Shown piece by piece: positions 1-8,345 of a DNA stretch of 64,000 nt. The position numbers were made by a program, and so were the translations under genes. Every line of letters begins with the position of its first letter. Positions within the stretch are counted from its first letter, which is position 1. The notes below the pieces were generated by a model. It did no database searches. It saw nothing but the letters and a program-made list of their open reading frames with translations, and was not told the origin of the DNA. This stretch comes from JAPHTQ01 sp050302275. GTDB lineage: Bacteria; Pseudomonadota; Gammaproteobacteria; Thiohalomonadales; Thiohalomonadaceae. The stretch is taken from the NCBI GenBank assembly GCA_050302275.1, contig JBNLAT010000012.1:1-64000 (forward strand). Direction: 5' to 3'.

Positions 1-236
1 GGATCGAAACGCCGGAGTGCACCGCCTGCGACGAGTGTATCGATATCAATCCGAAGATCTTCGCCTACAACGGTGACAAGAAAGCGGTGATCGTCGATCC
101 CAAGGCGGGTCCGTTCAAGGACATCGTCAAGGCAGCAGAGAAATGTACCGCTGGCTGCATCCATCCCGGTACGCCGTTCAACATGGCGGAAAAGGATGTG
201 GAGAAGCTGATCAAACGTGCGGAGAAGTTCCAGTGA
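1..236 (+). CDS. C-terminus of a [4Fe-4S] ferredoxin-domain protein (partial)
   Basis: The reading frame is open from base 3 and stops at 234-236; the start lies before the window. The visible 77 residues contain CTACDEC, then IDINPKIF, and later KCTAGCIHPGTP, the cysteine arrangement of a bacterial [4Fe-4S] ferredoxin fold. The rest is charged and soluble, ending in a Lys/Glu helix. It could be a free ferredoxin or the tail of a larger enzyme such as a pyruvate:ferredoxin oxidoreductase; I lean to the latter because Rnf and PEP synthase follow, but the sequence shown does not decide it. A terminator-like hairpin separates it from rnfC. Confidence 0.75.
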   Translation, partial: IETPECTACDECIDINPKIFAYNGDKKAVIVDPKAGPFKDIVKAAEKCTAGCIHPGTPFNMAEKDVEKLIKRAEKFQ

Positions 237-277
237 TCTTCACTTTGGCACAAATGTGTCTCGGAAACTCCGAAGAA

Positions 278-384
278 GTGCGCGAGCGGGATGAGCTGCA
301 AGGCGCGCGGAGCGGAGCGACCAAGACATACCAGATAGGTAGGCGAGGAAGCGAGCACCGCGCAACACAGCAGATCGCCCGCAC
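278..384. repeat. long imperfect palindrome, possible intergenic repeat
   Basis: The gap between the ferredoxin-type gene and rnfC holds a GC-rich imperfect inverted repeat of about 107 bases. It starts GTGCGCGAGCGGGAT and ends ATCGCCCGCAC, with its centre near 330-340 around TACCAGATAGGTA. It has no coding character. It resembles the palindromic intergenic repeats common in gammaproteobacteria; whether it is repeated elsewhere cannot be seen from one copy. Confidence 0.4.
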
Positions 385-446
385 AGCCACTTATTCAGTT
401 TTACCCTCAGGAGGGGACACTTCCCCCGTCTTCCTCCTACCCATTG

Positions 447-474
447 CCCTCCTCTCCCCGAGGAGGGATTTTTT
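447..474 (+). terminator. intrinsic terminator or attenuator before rnfC
   Basis: A perfect 8-bp stem, CCCTCCTC with GAGGAGGG, closes a 5-base loop and is followed directly by ATTTTTTATT. This is a canonical rho-independent terminator. It ends only about 25 bases before the rnfC start codon, so it either closes the upstream transcript or acts as an attenuator for the rnf operon. Confidence 0.8.
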
Positions 475-498
475 ATTCCCTCAAACCGGGCTGAAGCC

Positions 499-1839
499 AT
501 GGGCCTGCTTGAACGTTTAAAACGGGCAAGTTTCGCTCACGGCGTCCACCCGGCCGATCACAAGGCGGAGACGAAGGACAGGGCGATCCGTCGCCTGCCC
601 TTCGCCCCGCGTTTGATCATCCCCCTGTCGCAACATATCGGCGCACCGGCGGTGCCGCTGGTGCATGCGGGTCAGGAGGTGGTGCGCGGCGAACCCATCG
701 CCCGCGCCGAAGGTTTTGTTTCGGTGCCGATCCACGCACCGGCCACCGGTGTGATCGAAGGTATCGAACTACGTTACACCGCCAAAGGCACCAAGGAGAA
801 AGCGATCATCCTGCGTGTCTATCAGGCCGACTCGCAGGCGATTGGCTACACCACGCCGTGCAATCCGGATGAGATGAGTGTCGAGGAGTTGCGCAACGCG
901 GTGCGCGACATGGGTATCGTCGGACTCGGCGGCGCGGCCTTCCCGTCGCACGTTAAAATGACCATTCCGGACGAGACCAAAATCGACACTCTGTTGATCA
1001 ACGGTTGTGAGTGTGAGCCCTACCTCACCACCGACTACCGGGTGATGCTCGAGTATCCCGAAGCAATCATGCGTGGCATCCAGATCACCCTGCGTATCAT
1101 CGGTGCCGAGCGCTGCATTATCGGTGTCGAAGACAACAAACTCGAAGCGGTCAAAGCGCTGCGCAAGGCGATCCCTGCCGGTGCACCGATCACGGTCGAA
1201 ACGGTAAAAACCAAATACCCACAGGGTGCAGAGAAAATTCTGCTCAAGACCCTGCTGGATCGGGAAGTGCCCACCGGCGGCATCATCACCCAGACCGGTA
1301 CGGCGATGCACAACGTCGGCACCATGGCCGCCATCGGCGAACAACTGGCGCGTGGCGAGGGATTGATCGAACGCGTCGTGACCGTGGCCGGTCCCGGTGT
1401 GGAGAAACCAGGCAACTATCTGGTGCCTTTCGGCACCCCCATCGGTTTCATGCTGCAACAGCTTGGCTTTAAGGGTACCGAGGCACAGGTCATCCTCGGT
1501 GGGCCGATGATGGGCCAGTCCATTGCCACCCTCGACGTACCGGTGGTCAAAGGCACCTCCGGGTTGTTAATCCTGAACGAGGAATTCCTTAACCAACCGG
1601 CACGTAGAAGTTATCCTTGCATCAAGTGCGGAGCCTGCGTCGAGGCCTGCCCGATGCACCTCAACCCGAAAGAACTTGGCCTGTTGGCAGGAAAACGGGA
1701 ATATGGAGTGATGGCTGAACGCTTCAACCTCAACGACTGTTTCGAGTGCGGCTGCTGCAGCTTCGTCTGTCCCTCGGCGATCCCGCTGGTGCAGCAGTTC
1801 CGTATCGCCAAGGCCTTTAACCGGGAGCGCGCAGCATGA
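499..1839 (+). CDS. rnfC: Rnf electron transport complex subunit RnfC
   Basis: RnfC is the peripheral NADH-oxidising, Fe-S subunit of the ion-pumping Rnf complex, which couples NADH and ferredoxin redox chemistry to an ion gradient. The protein has 446 residues. The flavin/NADH-binding fold has the GGAAFPSHVK stretch near residue 150 and NGCECEPYLTTDYR near 175. Two ferredoxin-type clusters follow: CIKCGACVEACP at about 374 and CFECGCCSFVCP at about 414. It lacks the long repeat-rich C-terminal tail of enterobacterial RnfC. It is the first gene of a five-gene rnf operon, and its stop overlaps the rnfD start in ATGA. Confidence 0.97.
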   Translation: MGLLERLKRASFAHGVHPADHKAETKDRAIRRLPFAPRLIIPLSQHIGAPAVPLVHAGQEVVRGEPIARAEGFVSVPIHAPATGVIEGIELRYTAKGTKEKAIILRVYQADSQAIGYTTPCNPDEMSVEELRNAVRDMGIVGLGGAAFPSHVKMTIPDETKIDTLLINGCECEPYLTTDYRVMLEYPEAIMRGIQITLRIIGAERCIIGVEDNKLEAVKALRKAIPAGAPITVETVKTKYPQGAEKILLKTLLDREVPTGGIITQTGTAMHNVGTMAAIGEQLARGEGLIERVVTVAGPGVEKPGNYLVPFGTPIGFMLQQLGFKGTEAQVILGGPMMGQSIATLDVPVVKGTSGLLILNEEFLNQPARRSYPCIKCGACVEACPMHLNPKELGLLAGKREYGVMAERFNLNDCFECGCCSFVCPSAIPLVQQFRIAKAFNRERAA

Positions 1840-2876
1840 AGATCAGCATGGAGCTGCGCAGTTCACCCCATCTGCGTAAACCGATCGGCGTCGAGATCAT
1901 CATGCGCAACGTGGTCTATGCGTTGCTGCCGATCTGTGCCTTCTCTGTCTATCAGTTTGGTATCAGCGCACTGGCACTGATCCTGACCGTCACCGCAAGC
2001 TGTCTGCTCACTGAAGCCCTGTTCAACTGGATGGGTGACAAACCGGTGAGCATCGGCGACTACAGCGCCACCATCACTGCATTGTTGCTGGCACTGACCC
2101 TGCCGCCAGGCTTCCCGCTGTGGATGGGGGCGGTTGCCAGTTTCATCGGTATCGGCCTGGGCAAATCGCTGTTCGGCGGTCTCGGTTACAATCCGTTTAA
2201 CCCGGCGTTGCTCGGTCGCGCCTTTGTTCAGGCAGCCTTTCCGGTGGCGATCACTACCTGGAGCCCGGCTTTCGCCCCCGGTCGTTTTGTCGAATTCATC
2301 CCCACGACCCTGACTCTGCCGTTCACCCTGCCGCCAAACATCGAGGCATGGAACAAGGCGGCAGTCGATACCTTCACCGGTGCCACTCCGCTGGGGATGC
2401 AGAAGTTCGATGGTGTCAGCACACCGGTGATGGATCTCTTCACCGGTATGAGTGCAGGTTCCGCGGGCGAAACCTCTGCGATTCTGATTTTGATCTGCGG
2501 CGCTTACCTTGCGCTGCGCAAGATGATGGACTGGCGTATCCCGGTCGGTATCCTCGCCAGTGCCGCTCTCTCCACCGCACTGTTTCAGTTTTTCGATCCG
2601 GAAACTCCCAGCGTATTGTTCATGCTCTTCTCCGGCGGCCTGATGCTCGGCGCCGTGTTCATGGCCACCGATATGGTCGGCTCGCCGGTCACCCCGTTGG
2701 GCGTCTGGATTTACGCCGCGTTGATCGGTTTCGTCACCATCGTTATCCGTCTCTACGGCGGTCTTAGCGAAGGGGTGATGTACGCCATCCTGCTGGGCAA
2801 CGCGCTGGCGCCGCTGATCGAATCGGTGACTCAGCCTCGCAGCTATGGGCATAGCGGACGGGGGGCCAAGCCATGA
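1836..2876 (+). CDS. rnfD: Rnf electron transport complex subunit RnfD
   Basis: RnfD is a polytopic inner-membrane subunit homologous to NqrB that carries covalently bound FMN. The 346-residue product has many hydrophobic segments. The motif FTGATPLG places the flavinylated threonine at about residue 184, matching the S/T-GAT flavin site of the family. Another conserved stretch is GYNPFNPALLGRAF near 130. Start and stop both overlap neighbours in ATGA junctions, so translation is coupled to rnfC and rnfG. No ApbE flavin transferase gene is in the window. Confidence 0.97.
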   Translation: MKISMELRSSPHLRKPIGVEIIMRNVVYALLPICAFSVYQFGISALALILTVTASCLLTEALFNWMGDKPVSIGDYSATITALLLALTLPPGFPLWMGAVASFIGIGLGKSLFGGLGYNPFNPALLGRAFVQAAFPVAITTWSPAFAPGRFVEFIPTTLTLPFTLPPNIEAWNKAAVDTFTGATPLGMQKFDGVSTPVMDLFTGMSAGSAGETSAILILICGAYLALRKMMDWRIPVGILASAALSTALFQFFDPETPSVLFMLFSGGLMLGAVFMATDMVGSPVTPLGVWIYAALIGFVTIVIRLYGGLSEGVMYAILLGNALAPLIESVTQPRSYGHSGRGAKP

Positions 2877-3550
2877 GCGATAGTGCAGCGATACAGGCAC
2901 CGCAGGTCAGCAGCTTCGCCCTGATCCGCACCCTCGGTTTGATCGCCATGGTCTCGGGCCTGCTGGTGGTGCTGGTGTTCGAATGGACCAAACCGGCCAT
3001 CGAACAGAACAAACGCGAAATGATCGAACGTTCTGTATTCCAGGTCGTACCCGGTGCAACACAACGGCGCGATTTTGTCGTCACCAGCGACGGCATTAAA
3101 AAAGAAGGTGACGGCATTACTGTCTACGCCGCCTACGACGATGACAACAAACTGCGTGGCATCGCAGCGGAAGCGGCAGCACAGGGTTACCAGGATGTGA
3201 TTCGCCTGCTCTACGGTTACAACCCGGAGTGTCAGTGCATCACCGGCATTCGCGTGCTAAAGCTTTCCGAAACTCCCGGCCTTGGCGACAAGATCATCAC
3301 CGACGCCGATTTCGTTGCCAACTTCAATGCACTTGATGCCAGCCTCAACGCTGCCATGGATGCACTGGCCAACGCCATCGTTACCGTGAAGCATGGGCGC
3401 AAACAGAATCCGTGGCAGATCGACGCCATCTCCGGCGCGACCATCTCTTCCACTGCAGTGGGCAAGGCGCTCAACGATAGCGCACAACGTTTATTGCCTT
3501 TACTGATACCGCATATCAAAGAACTGACTGTTGCAGGTGACGGCGCATGA
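2873..3550 (+). CDS. rnfG: Rnf electron transport complex subunit RnfG
   Basis: RnfG is the periplasmic flavoprotein of the Rnf complex, related to NqrC. It has 225 residues, with one N-terminal membrane anchor (about residues 17-37, TLGLIAMVSGLLVVLVFEW). The FMN-attachment motif SGATISSTAV has its acceptor threonine at about residue 190, within the FMN_bind domain. The KLSETPGLGDKI stretch is typical of the family. Start overlaps the rnfD stop and stop overlaps the rnfE start. Confidence 0.97.
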   Translation: MSDSAAIQAPQVSSFALIRTLGLIAMVSGLLVVLVFEWTKPAIEQNKREMIERSVFQVVPGATQRRDFVVTSDGIKKEGDGITVYAAYDDDNKLRGIAAEAAAQGYQDVIRLLYGYNPECQCITGIRVLKLSETPGLGDKIITDADFVANFNALDASLNAAMDALANAIVTVKHGRKQNPWQIDAISGATISSTAVGKALNDSAQRLLPLLIPHIKELTVAGDGA

Positions 3551-4191
3551 TGAAGAATGAGCAAATCACCATGGACACCTTCCTCGACGGACTTTGGAAA
3601 GAGAACCCGGTGTTCGTCATGTTGCTCGGCATGTGTCCGGTACTGGCGGTGACCAACTCGACCATGAACGCCATCGCCATGGGTGTCGCCACCACCTTCG
3701 TACTGCTCTGCTCCAGCCTGCTGGTGTCATTGCTGCGCAGTGTGATTCCGAAGCAGGTGCGCATCGCCAGTTACATTGTGATCATCGCCACCTTCGTCAC
3801 CATCGTCGATTACCTGATTCAGGCGATTAGCCTGGAGCTGTACAACGCCCTTGGCGCATTCATTCAGCTCATTGTGGTTAACTGCATGATCCTCGGTCGT
3901 GCCGAGTCGTATGCATCGAAGAACAAACCTGTGAAGGCGATCGTTAACGCCCTCGGTCAGGGAGGCGGTTTCACCATCGCCCTGCTCTGTCTCGGCACCG
4001 TGCGTGAAGTCCTCGGTAACGGCACCATCCTTGGTTTCAATCTTTTCGGCGCGCAGTTCCAGCCCTGGGTGGTGATGGTACTGCCTGCAGGTGGCTTCTT
4101 TGTTCTCGGTACCTGGCTGCTGCTGTTCGCCTGGATGCATCAACGCCGCGAAAAACGCGCACTGCAAATGGAGGCTGTCCGTGGCAACTGA
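3547..4191 (+). CDS. rnfE: Rnf electron transport complex subunit RnfE
   Basis: RnfE is a six-helix inner-membrane subunit homologous to NqrD. In Nqr and Rnf structures it pairs with RnfA/NqrE to hold an Fe-S centre within the membrane using one cysteine pair from each half. Both signature cysteines are present: LGMCPVLAV in the first helix and VVNCMILGRAES at residue 113. It has 214 residues. Its last 11 bases overlap rnfA. Confidence 0.97.
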   Translation: MMKNEQITMDTFLDGLWKENPVFVMLLGMCPVLAVTNSTMNAIAMGVATTFVLLCSSLLVSLLRSVIPKQVRIASYIVIIATFVTIVDYLIQAISLELYNALGAFIQLIVVNCMILGRAESYASKNKPVKAIVNALGQGGGFTIALLCLGTVREVLGNGTILGFNLFGAQFQPWVVMVLPAGGFFVLGTWLLLFAWMHQRREKRALQMEAVRGN

Positions 4192-4762
4192 ATCGCTCTC
4201 CTTCATTTTTCTTAACGCGCTGCTGATCAACAACTTCGTGTTGAGCATGTTCCTGGGCCTCTGTCCATTCCTCGGCGTCTCTGGAAAACTCAACACTGCG
4301 ATCCCGATGGGTATCGCCACTGCATTGGTTATGCTGGTCAGCTCCTTCTGCGCCTGGTTTATCAATCTGGTGCTGGTGCACTTCGATATCGAATTTCTAC
4401 GCCTGATCAGTTTCATCGCAGTGATCGCCTCGGCAGTGCAACTGGTCGAGATGACGATGAAAAAGTTCAGTCCGACACTGTTCCGTGCGCTGGGTATTTT
4501 CCTGCCGTTGATCACTACCAACTGCGCGATCCTCGGCCTGGCTCTGTTCCAGACCTTTAAGGACTACGATCTGTTGCAGTCTTTCGTTTACAGCCTAGGC
4601 GCAGGAGGTGGTTTCACCCTGGCGCTGCTGCTGATGGCAGGTCTACGTGAACGACTTAATCTGGCTAATGTGCCTAGTGTCAGTCAGGGCGCGGCGATGA
4701 GTCTGATGCTCGCAGGCATGCTTTCGCTTACCTTCATGGGCTTCGCCGGAATCGGAGGCTGA
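4181..4762 (+). CDS. rnfA: Rnf electron transport complex subunit RnfA
   Basis: RnfA is the partner of RnfE and homologous to NqrE. I chose the GTG at 4181 because a GGAGG sits 7 bases upstream and it gives 193 residues, the usual family length; the frame is open further upstream but that stretch lies in rnfE. Signature cysteines are FLGLCPFLGV near residue 27 and TTNCAILG at 115, so the membrane Fe-S site should be complete with RnfE. The stop codon overlaps the ATG of the next small gene by one base. Confidence 0.96.
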   Translation: MATESLSFIFLNALLINNFVLSMFLGLCPFLGVSGKLNTAIPMGIATALVMLVSSFCAWFINLVLVHFDIEFLRLISFIAVIASAVQLVEMTMKKFSPTLFRALGIFLPLITTNCAILGLALFQTFKDYDLLQSFVYSLGAGGGFTLALLLMAGLRERLNLANVPSVSQGAAMSLMLAGMLSLTFMGFAGIGG

Positions 4763-4956
4763 TGATGATCCTGAATATGTTTATTGCCGTTTCGTCGATT
4801 ATGATCTTGATGTTCGGCTGGCTCGGTGTACAACACATTGCGCGCCTGTATGCGGCGCGTCATCCAGAATTTGGCCCTGCCCGCGAAGAGGGTGGTGGTT
4901 GCGGTAAGAGCTGCGGCTGTCATGGCGGCGGCAGTTGTCAGCGAGAGAAGGAGTAA
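4762..4956 (+). CDS. small Cys-rich single-pass membrane protein in the rnf operon (NqrM-like?)
   Basis: The product has 64 residues (62-63 if the second or third in-frame ATG is used). One N-terminal membrane helix, FIAVSSIMILMFGWLGV, is followed by a cytosolic tail with GGGCGKSCGCHGG and a final SC. The layout resembles NqrM, a small one-helix protein with four cysteines needed for iron delivery to the NqrD/NqrE membrane Fe site. Because RnfA/RnfE are homologous to NqrE/NqrD, an equivalent maturation role for Rnf is a reasonable inference. It also occupies the place where rnfB follows rnfA in clostridial-order operons and superficially resembles the start of RnfB (helix then Cys cluster), so a degenerate RnfB remnant is the alternative. 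Confidence 0.8.
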   Translation: MMILNMFIAVSSIMILMFGWLGVQHIARLYAARHPEFGPAREEGGGCGKSCGCHGGGSCQREKE

Positions 4957-4961
4957 CCGCG

Positions 4962-7391
4962 ATGAGCGATTTAACAATACCTGTCGAACAGGCTAATGCT
5001 ATGAGTAACAAGGGGAGTAACATGAACGAGTACGTTGTCGGCTTTGAATCCCTGGGAATGGGAGACGTGATGCGCGTGGGCGGCAAGAATGCCTCCCTCG
5101 GCGAAATGATCAGCAACCTCGCCGCTGCCGGCGTAAGCGTTCCCGGCGGTTTTGCCACAACCTCCAGCGCCTTTCGCGATTTTCTCAGTCATGATCGTCT
5201 GGGCGAACGGATCAACGGCCTGCTATCCAAGCTTGATGTCGATGACGTCAATGCACTGGTTGAAGCGGGTAAAACCATTCGTAACTGGATCATCGAGACG
5301 CCTTTCCCCGCTCCGCTGGAAGACGCCATCCTCGCCAACTACGCCGAGTTGTGCAAAGACGGCGAACACGCGGTTGCGGTACGCTCCTCTGCCACCGCCG
5401 AAGACCTGCCCGACGCCTCCTTCGCCGGACAGCAGGAAACCTATCTCAACGTGCGCGGCAAAGAGAACGTGCTGGAAGCGGTAAAACATGTATTCGCTTC
5501 CCTCTACAACGACCGAGCTATCTCCTACCGGGTACACAAGGGTTTTGAACACGCTGACGTCGCCCTCTCCGCCGGTATCCAGCGCATGGTACGTAGTGAC
5601 ATCGGTGCCAGTGGTGTGATGTTCACCCTCGATACCGAATCAGGTTTCGGCGGCGTGGTCTTGATCACCGGCGCTTACGGTCTTGGTGAAGCGGTGGTAC
5701 AGGGTGCGGTTAACCCGGACGAGTTCTACGTGCACAAGGCGACCCTGGAAGCAGGTAACCCTGCGGTGCTGCGTCGTACCCTCGGTAGCAAGGCGATCAA
5801 AATGATTCACGACGATGCGACAACGGTTGGTCGTACCATCAAGACCGTCGATGTCGATGAAGCGGATCGTCTGCGCTACTGCCTCAACGACAAGCAGATT
5901 GAAGATCTGGCCCACCAGGCGATGCTGATCGAAAAGCACTACCAGCGCCCAATGGATATCGAATGGGCACTCGACGGCGAAGACGGCAAGCTCTATATCG
6001 TCCAGGCCCGTCCGGAAACCGTAAAGAGCCAGGACGACAAGAAGGTTATCGAGCGTTACAAGCTGAAGAAGCGTGGTGACGACATCCGTTGTACCGGACG
6101 TGCCATCGGCGCACGTATCGGTACCGGCCCCGCCCGCGTGATCGACAACATCTCCGAAATGGATCAGGTGCAGCCTGGCGATGTACTGGTCACCGACATG
6201 ACCGACCCGGATTGGGAACCGGTGATGAAGCGTGCTTCAGCCATCGTCACCAACCGTGGCGGACGTACCTGTCACGCAGCGATCATCGCCCGCGAACTGG
6301 GTATCCCGGCCGTGGTCGGTTGCGGCGACGCCACCAGTACCATCGACAACGGCGAGGAGGTGACCGTCTCCTGCGCCGAGGGTGACACCGGTTACATCTA
6401 CGACGGCATCCTCGACTTCGAGGTCACCCGCTCCGATGCTGGTGAACTGCCGAAACTACCGGTGAAGATCATGATGAACGTCGGTAACCCGGACCGTGCC
6501 TTCGACTTCGCCAACATCCCCAACGCAGGTGTGGGTCTGGCGCGTATGGAGTTCATCATCAACCGCATGATCGGTATCCACCCGAAAGCACTGCTGGAGT
6601 TCGACAAGCAGAACGATGAACTGAAAGCGATCATCACCAAGCAGACCGCTGCCTACAGCAGCCCGGTCGACTTCTACGTGCAGAAGATCGTCGAAGGCAT
6701 CAGCACCCTTGCTGCCGCCTTCCACGGCAAGCCGGTGATTGTGCGCATGTCCGATTTCAAATCGAACGAATACGCCAACCTGATCGGTGGTGAGAACTAC
6801 GAGCCGCACGAAGAGAACCCGATGATAGGTTTCCGTGGCACCGCACGCTACATCTCTGAGAGCTTCCGTCCGTGCTTTGAGCTGGAATGCCGCGCACTGA
6901 AGCAAGTTCGTGACGAAATGGGCCTCACCAATGTCGAGATCATGGTGCCCTTCGTACGCACCCTTGCGGAAGCCAAAGGTGTCACTGAACTGCTGGCGGC
7001 CAACGGGCTCAAGCGCGGTGAGAACGGCCTACGCATCATCATGATGTGCGAAATCCCCTCCAACGCGGTAATGGCAGACGAGTTCCTCGAATACTTCGAC
7101 GGTTTCTCCATCGGCTCCAACGACATGACCCAACTTACCCTGGGTTTGGACCGTGACTCCGGCCTGATAGCCGAATCTTTCGACGAACGCGATCCGGCGG
7201 TGTTGAAGATGCTTTCCATGGCTATCGCTGCTTGCCGCAAGCAGGACAAGTATGTCGGTATCTGCGGTCAGGGTCCTTCCGACCATCCGGATCTGGCGAA
7301 GTGGCTGCTGGAACAGCAGATCAGCAGCATCTCCCTCAATCCGGATACGGTGGTCGAAACCGGTCTGTTCCTGGCTGGCGAAGCAAAGTAA
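4962..7391 (+). CDS. ppsA: phosphoenolpyruvate synthase (first copy)
   Basis: This enzyme makes PEP from pyruvate, ATP and water and so opens gluconeogenesis. Order: N-terminal ATP-grasp nucleotide-binding domain (GGKNASLGEMIS, VRSSATAEDLPDASFAGQQ), central phosphohistidine domain with GGRTCHAAIIAREL (catalytic His about 438), and C-terminal PEP-binding TIM barrel (MCEIPSN, GSNDMTQLTLG). The ATG at 4962 has AAGGAG in front and gives 809 residues; an ATG at 5022, also with a GGGGAG, gives 789 residues, nearer the E. coli length of 792. It lies 5 bases after the rnf-linked small gene, so it may be co-transcribed with rnf. Confidence 0.96.
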   Translation: MSDLTIPVEQANAMSNKGSNMNEYVVGFESLGMGDVMRVGGKNASLGEMISNLAAAGVSVPGGFATTSSAFRDFLSHDRLGERINGLLSKLDVDDVNALVEAGKTIRNWIIETPFPAPLEDAILANYAELCKDGEHAVAVRSSATAEDLPDASFAGQQETYLNVRGKENVLEAVKHVFASLYNDRAISYRVHKGFEHADVALSAGIQRMVRSDIGASGVMFTLDTESGFGGVVLITGAYGLGEAVVQGAVNPDEFYVHKATLEAGNPAVLRRTLGSKAIKMIHDDATTVGRTIKTVDVDEADRLRYCLNDKQIEDLAHQAMLIEKHYQRPMDIEWALDGEDGKLYIVQARPETVKSQDDKKVIERYKLKKRGDDIRCTGRAIGARIGTGPARVIDNISEMDQVQPGDVLVTDMTDPDWEPVMKRASAIVTNRGGRTCHAAIIARELGIPAVVGCGDATSTIDNGEEVTVSCAEGDTGYIYDGILDFEVTRSDAGELPKLPVKIMMNVGNPDRAFDFANIPNAGVGLARMEFIINRMIGIHPKALLEFDKQNDELKAIITKQTAAYSSPVDFYVQKIVEGISTLAAAFHGKPVIVRMSDFKSNEYANLIGGENYEPHEENPMIGFRGTARYISESFRPCFELECRALKQVRDEMGLTNVEIMVPFVRTLAEAKGVTELLAANGLKRGENGLRIIMMCEIPSNAVMADEFLEYFDGFSIGSNDMTQLTLGLDRDSGLIAESFDERDPAVLKMLSMAIAACRKQDKYVGICGQGPSDHPDLAKWLLEQQISSISLNPDTVVETGLFLAGEAK

Positions 7392-7403
7392 CAAAAACCA
7401 AAT

Positions 7404-7440
7404 GCAAAGGGATACATAAACGTGTCCCTTTGCGATTTTG
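7404..7440 (+). terminator. terminator after ppsA
   Basis: A 9-bp perfect stem, GCAAAGGGA with TCCCTTTGC, closes a 12-base loop and is followed by GATTTTG. It begins 12 bases after the ppsA stop and probably ends or attenuates the rnf-ppsA transcript before ppsR. Confidence 0.6.
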
Positions 7441-7475
7441 TACTTTGTTGACGGAACACTCATGGAAGTGGCATT

Positions 7476-8345
7476 GTGAACGCACGTAAGAACCTTTCAC
7501 TTGTGGAGCAGCTAGGCGAGCCTGTGAAACGATCCGTCTTTTTCCTCTCTGACCGTACCGGCATCACTGCCGAGACACTGGGTCACAGCCTGCTCACCCA
7601 GTTTGAAGGGGTGGAATTCCAGAAAACCACCATGGCCTTCCTCGACACATTGGAGAAGGCGCAAAATGCGGTGGCACGGATTAACGATGCGGCAGCAAGA
7701 GATGGCGTTAAACCTCTGTTGTTCAGTACCCTGCTCAACGAAGAAGTCCGTGAGATCATCGATACCAGCGATGGCATGTTGTTCGATTTCTTCGATGCCT
7801 TTATCAATCCACTGGAACTCGAACTCGGTATTCATTCGGCCCACGCGGTTGGGCGTTCTCACGGTATGGGCGTCTACTCCGATTACAAATCACGTATCGA
7901 TGCAGTGAACTTCGCCATGGGAAGCGACGACGGCAACACCCTGCGTGATTATCCGCACGCGGAAGTGATCCTGGTCGGCGTCTCCCGTTCCGGTAAAACA
8001 CCAACCAGTCTCTATCTGGCACTGCAATACGGCATTCGCGCCGCCAACTACCCGCTCATTGAAGAAGATCTGGAATCGGATCGCCTGCCTGAATGCCTGC
8101 GTCCGTATCGTGAAAAACTCTTCGGCCTCACCATCGCCCCGGAACGGTTGCAACAGATCCGCAGTGAACGCCGACCCGACAGCAACTACGCTTCAATCAA
8201 ACAGTGTCGCTACGAAGTGCGTGCCGCAGAAGGGATGTTTCGCGCAGAAAATATTCCTTTCCTCGATACCAGCGCGGTTTCCATCGAAGAGATCGCCGCC
8301 ACTCTGTTACAACAGACCGGACTTAAGCGCCGCCTCTACGGCTAG
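7476..8345 (+). CDS. ppsR: PEP synthase regulatory protein (bifunctional kinase/pyrophosphorylase)
   Basis: PpsR (DUF299 family) inactivates PEP synthase by ADP-dependent phosphorylation of a threonine next to the catalytic histidine and reactivates it by phosphate-dependent removal. The product has 289 residues starting at GTG. The N-terminus has VFFLSDRTGITAETLGHSLL, and the P-loop GVSRSGKTPTSLYLA lies at residues 168-182. Its place directly after ppsA fits this role; the second PEP synthase in the window would also be a target. Its stop shares a CTAG with the stop of the convergent downstream gene. Confidence 0.96.
   Translation: MNARKNLSLVEQLGEPVKRSVFFLSDRTGITAETLGHSLLTQFEGVEFQKTTMAFLDTLEKAQNAVARINDAAARDGVKPLLFSTLLNEEVREIIDTSDGMLFDFFDAFINPLELELGIHSAHAVGRSHGMGVYSDYKSRIDAVNFAMGSDDGNTLRDYPHAEVILVGVSRSGKTPTSLYLALQYGIRAANYPLIEEDLESDRLPECLRPYREKLFGLTIAPERLQQIRSERRPDSNYASIKQCRYEVRAAEGMFRAENIPFLDTSAVSIEEIAATLLQQTGLKRRLYG

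Noticed and set aside
143..520. 125-codon plus-strand frame across the first intergenic region
   Set aside because: It overlaps the ferredoxin-type gene in another frame, runs through the palindrome and terminator, and lacks a ribosome site.
1863..2900. 345-codon minus-strand frame opposite rnfD
   Set aside because: rnfD is unmistakable on the other strand with ATGA junctions; the antisense translation is low-complexity Gln/Arg/Asp.
4091..4180. upstream extension of rnfA
   Set aside because: It lies within rnfE, and the GTG at 4181 has a better ribosome site and gives the normal family length.
8342..8345. shared CTAG stop codons of ppsR and the convergent Fe-S gene
   Set aside because: It is real but ordinary for convergent bacterial genes, so it was noted in the gene entries only.
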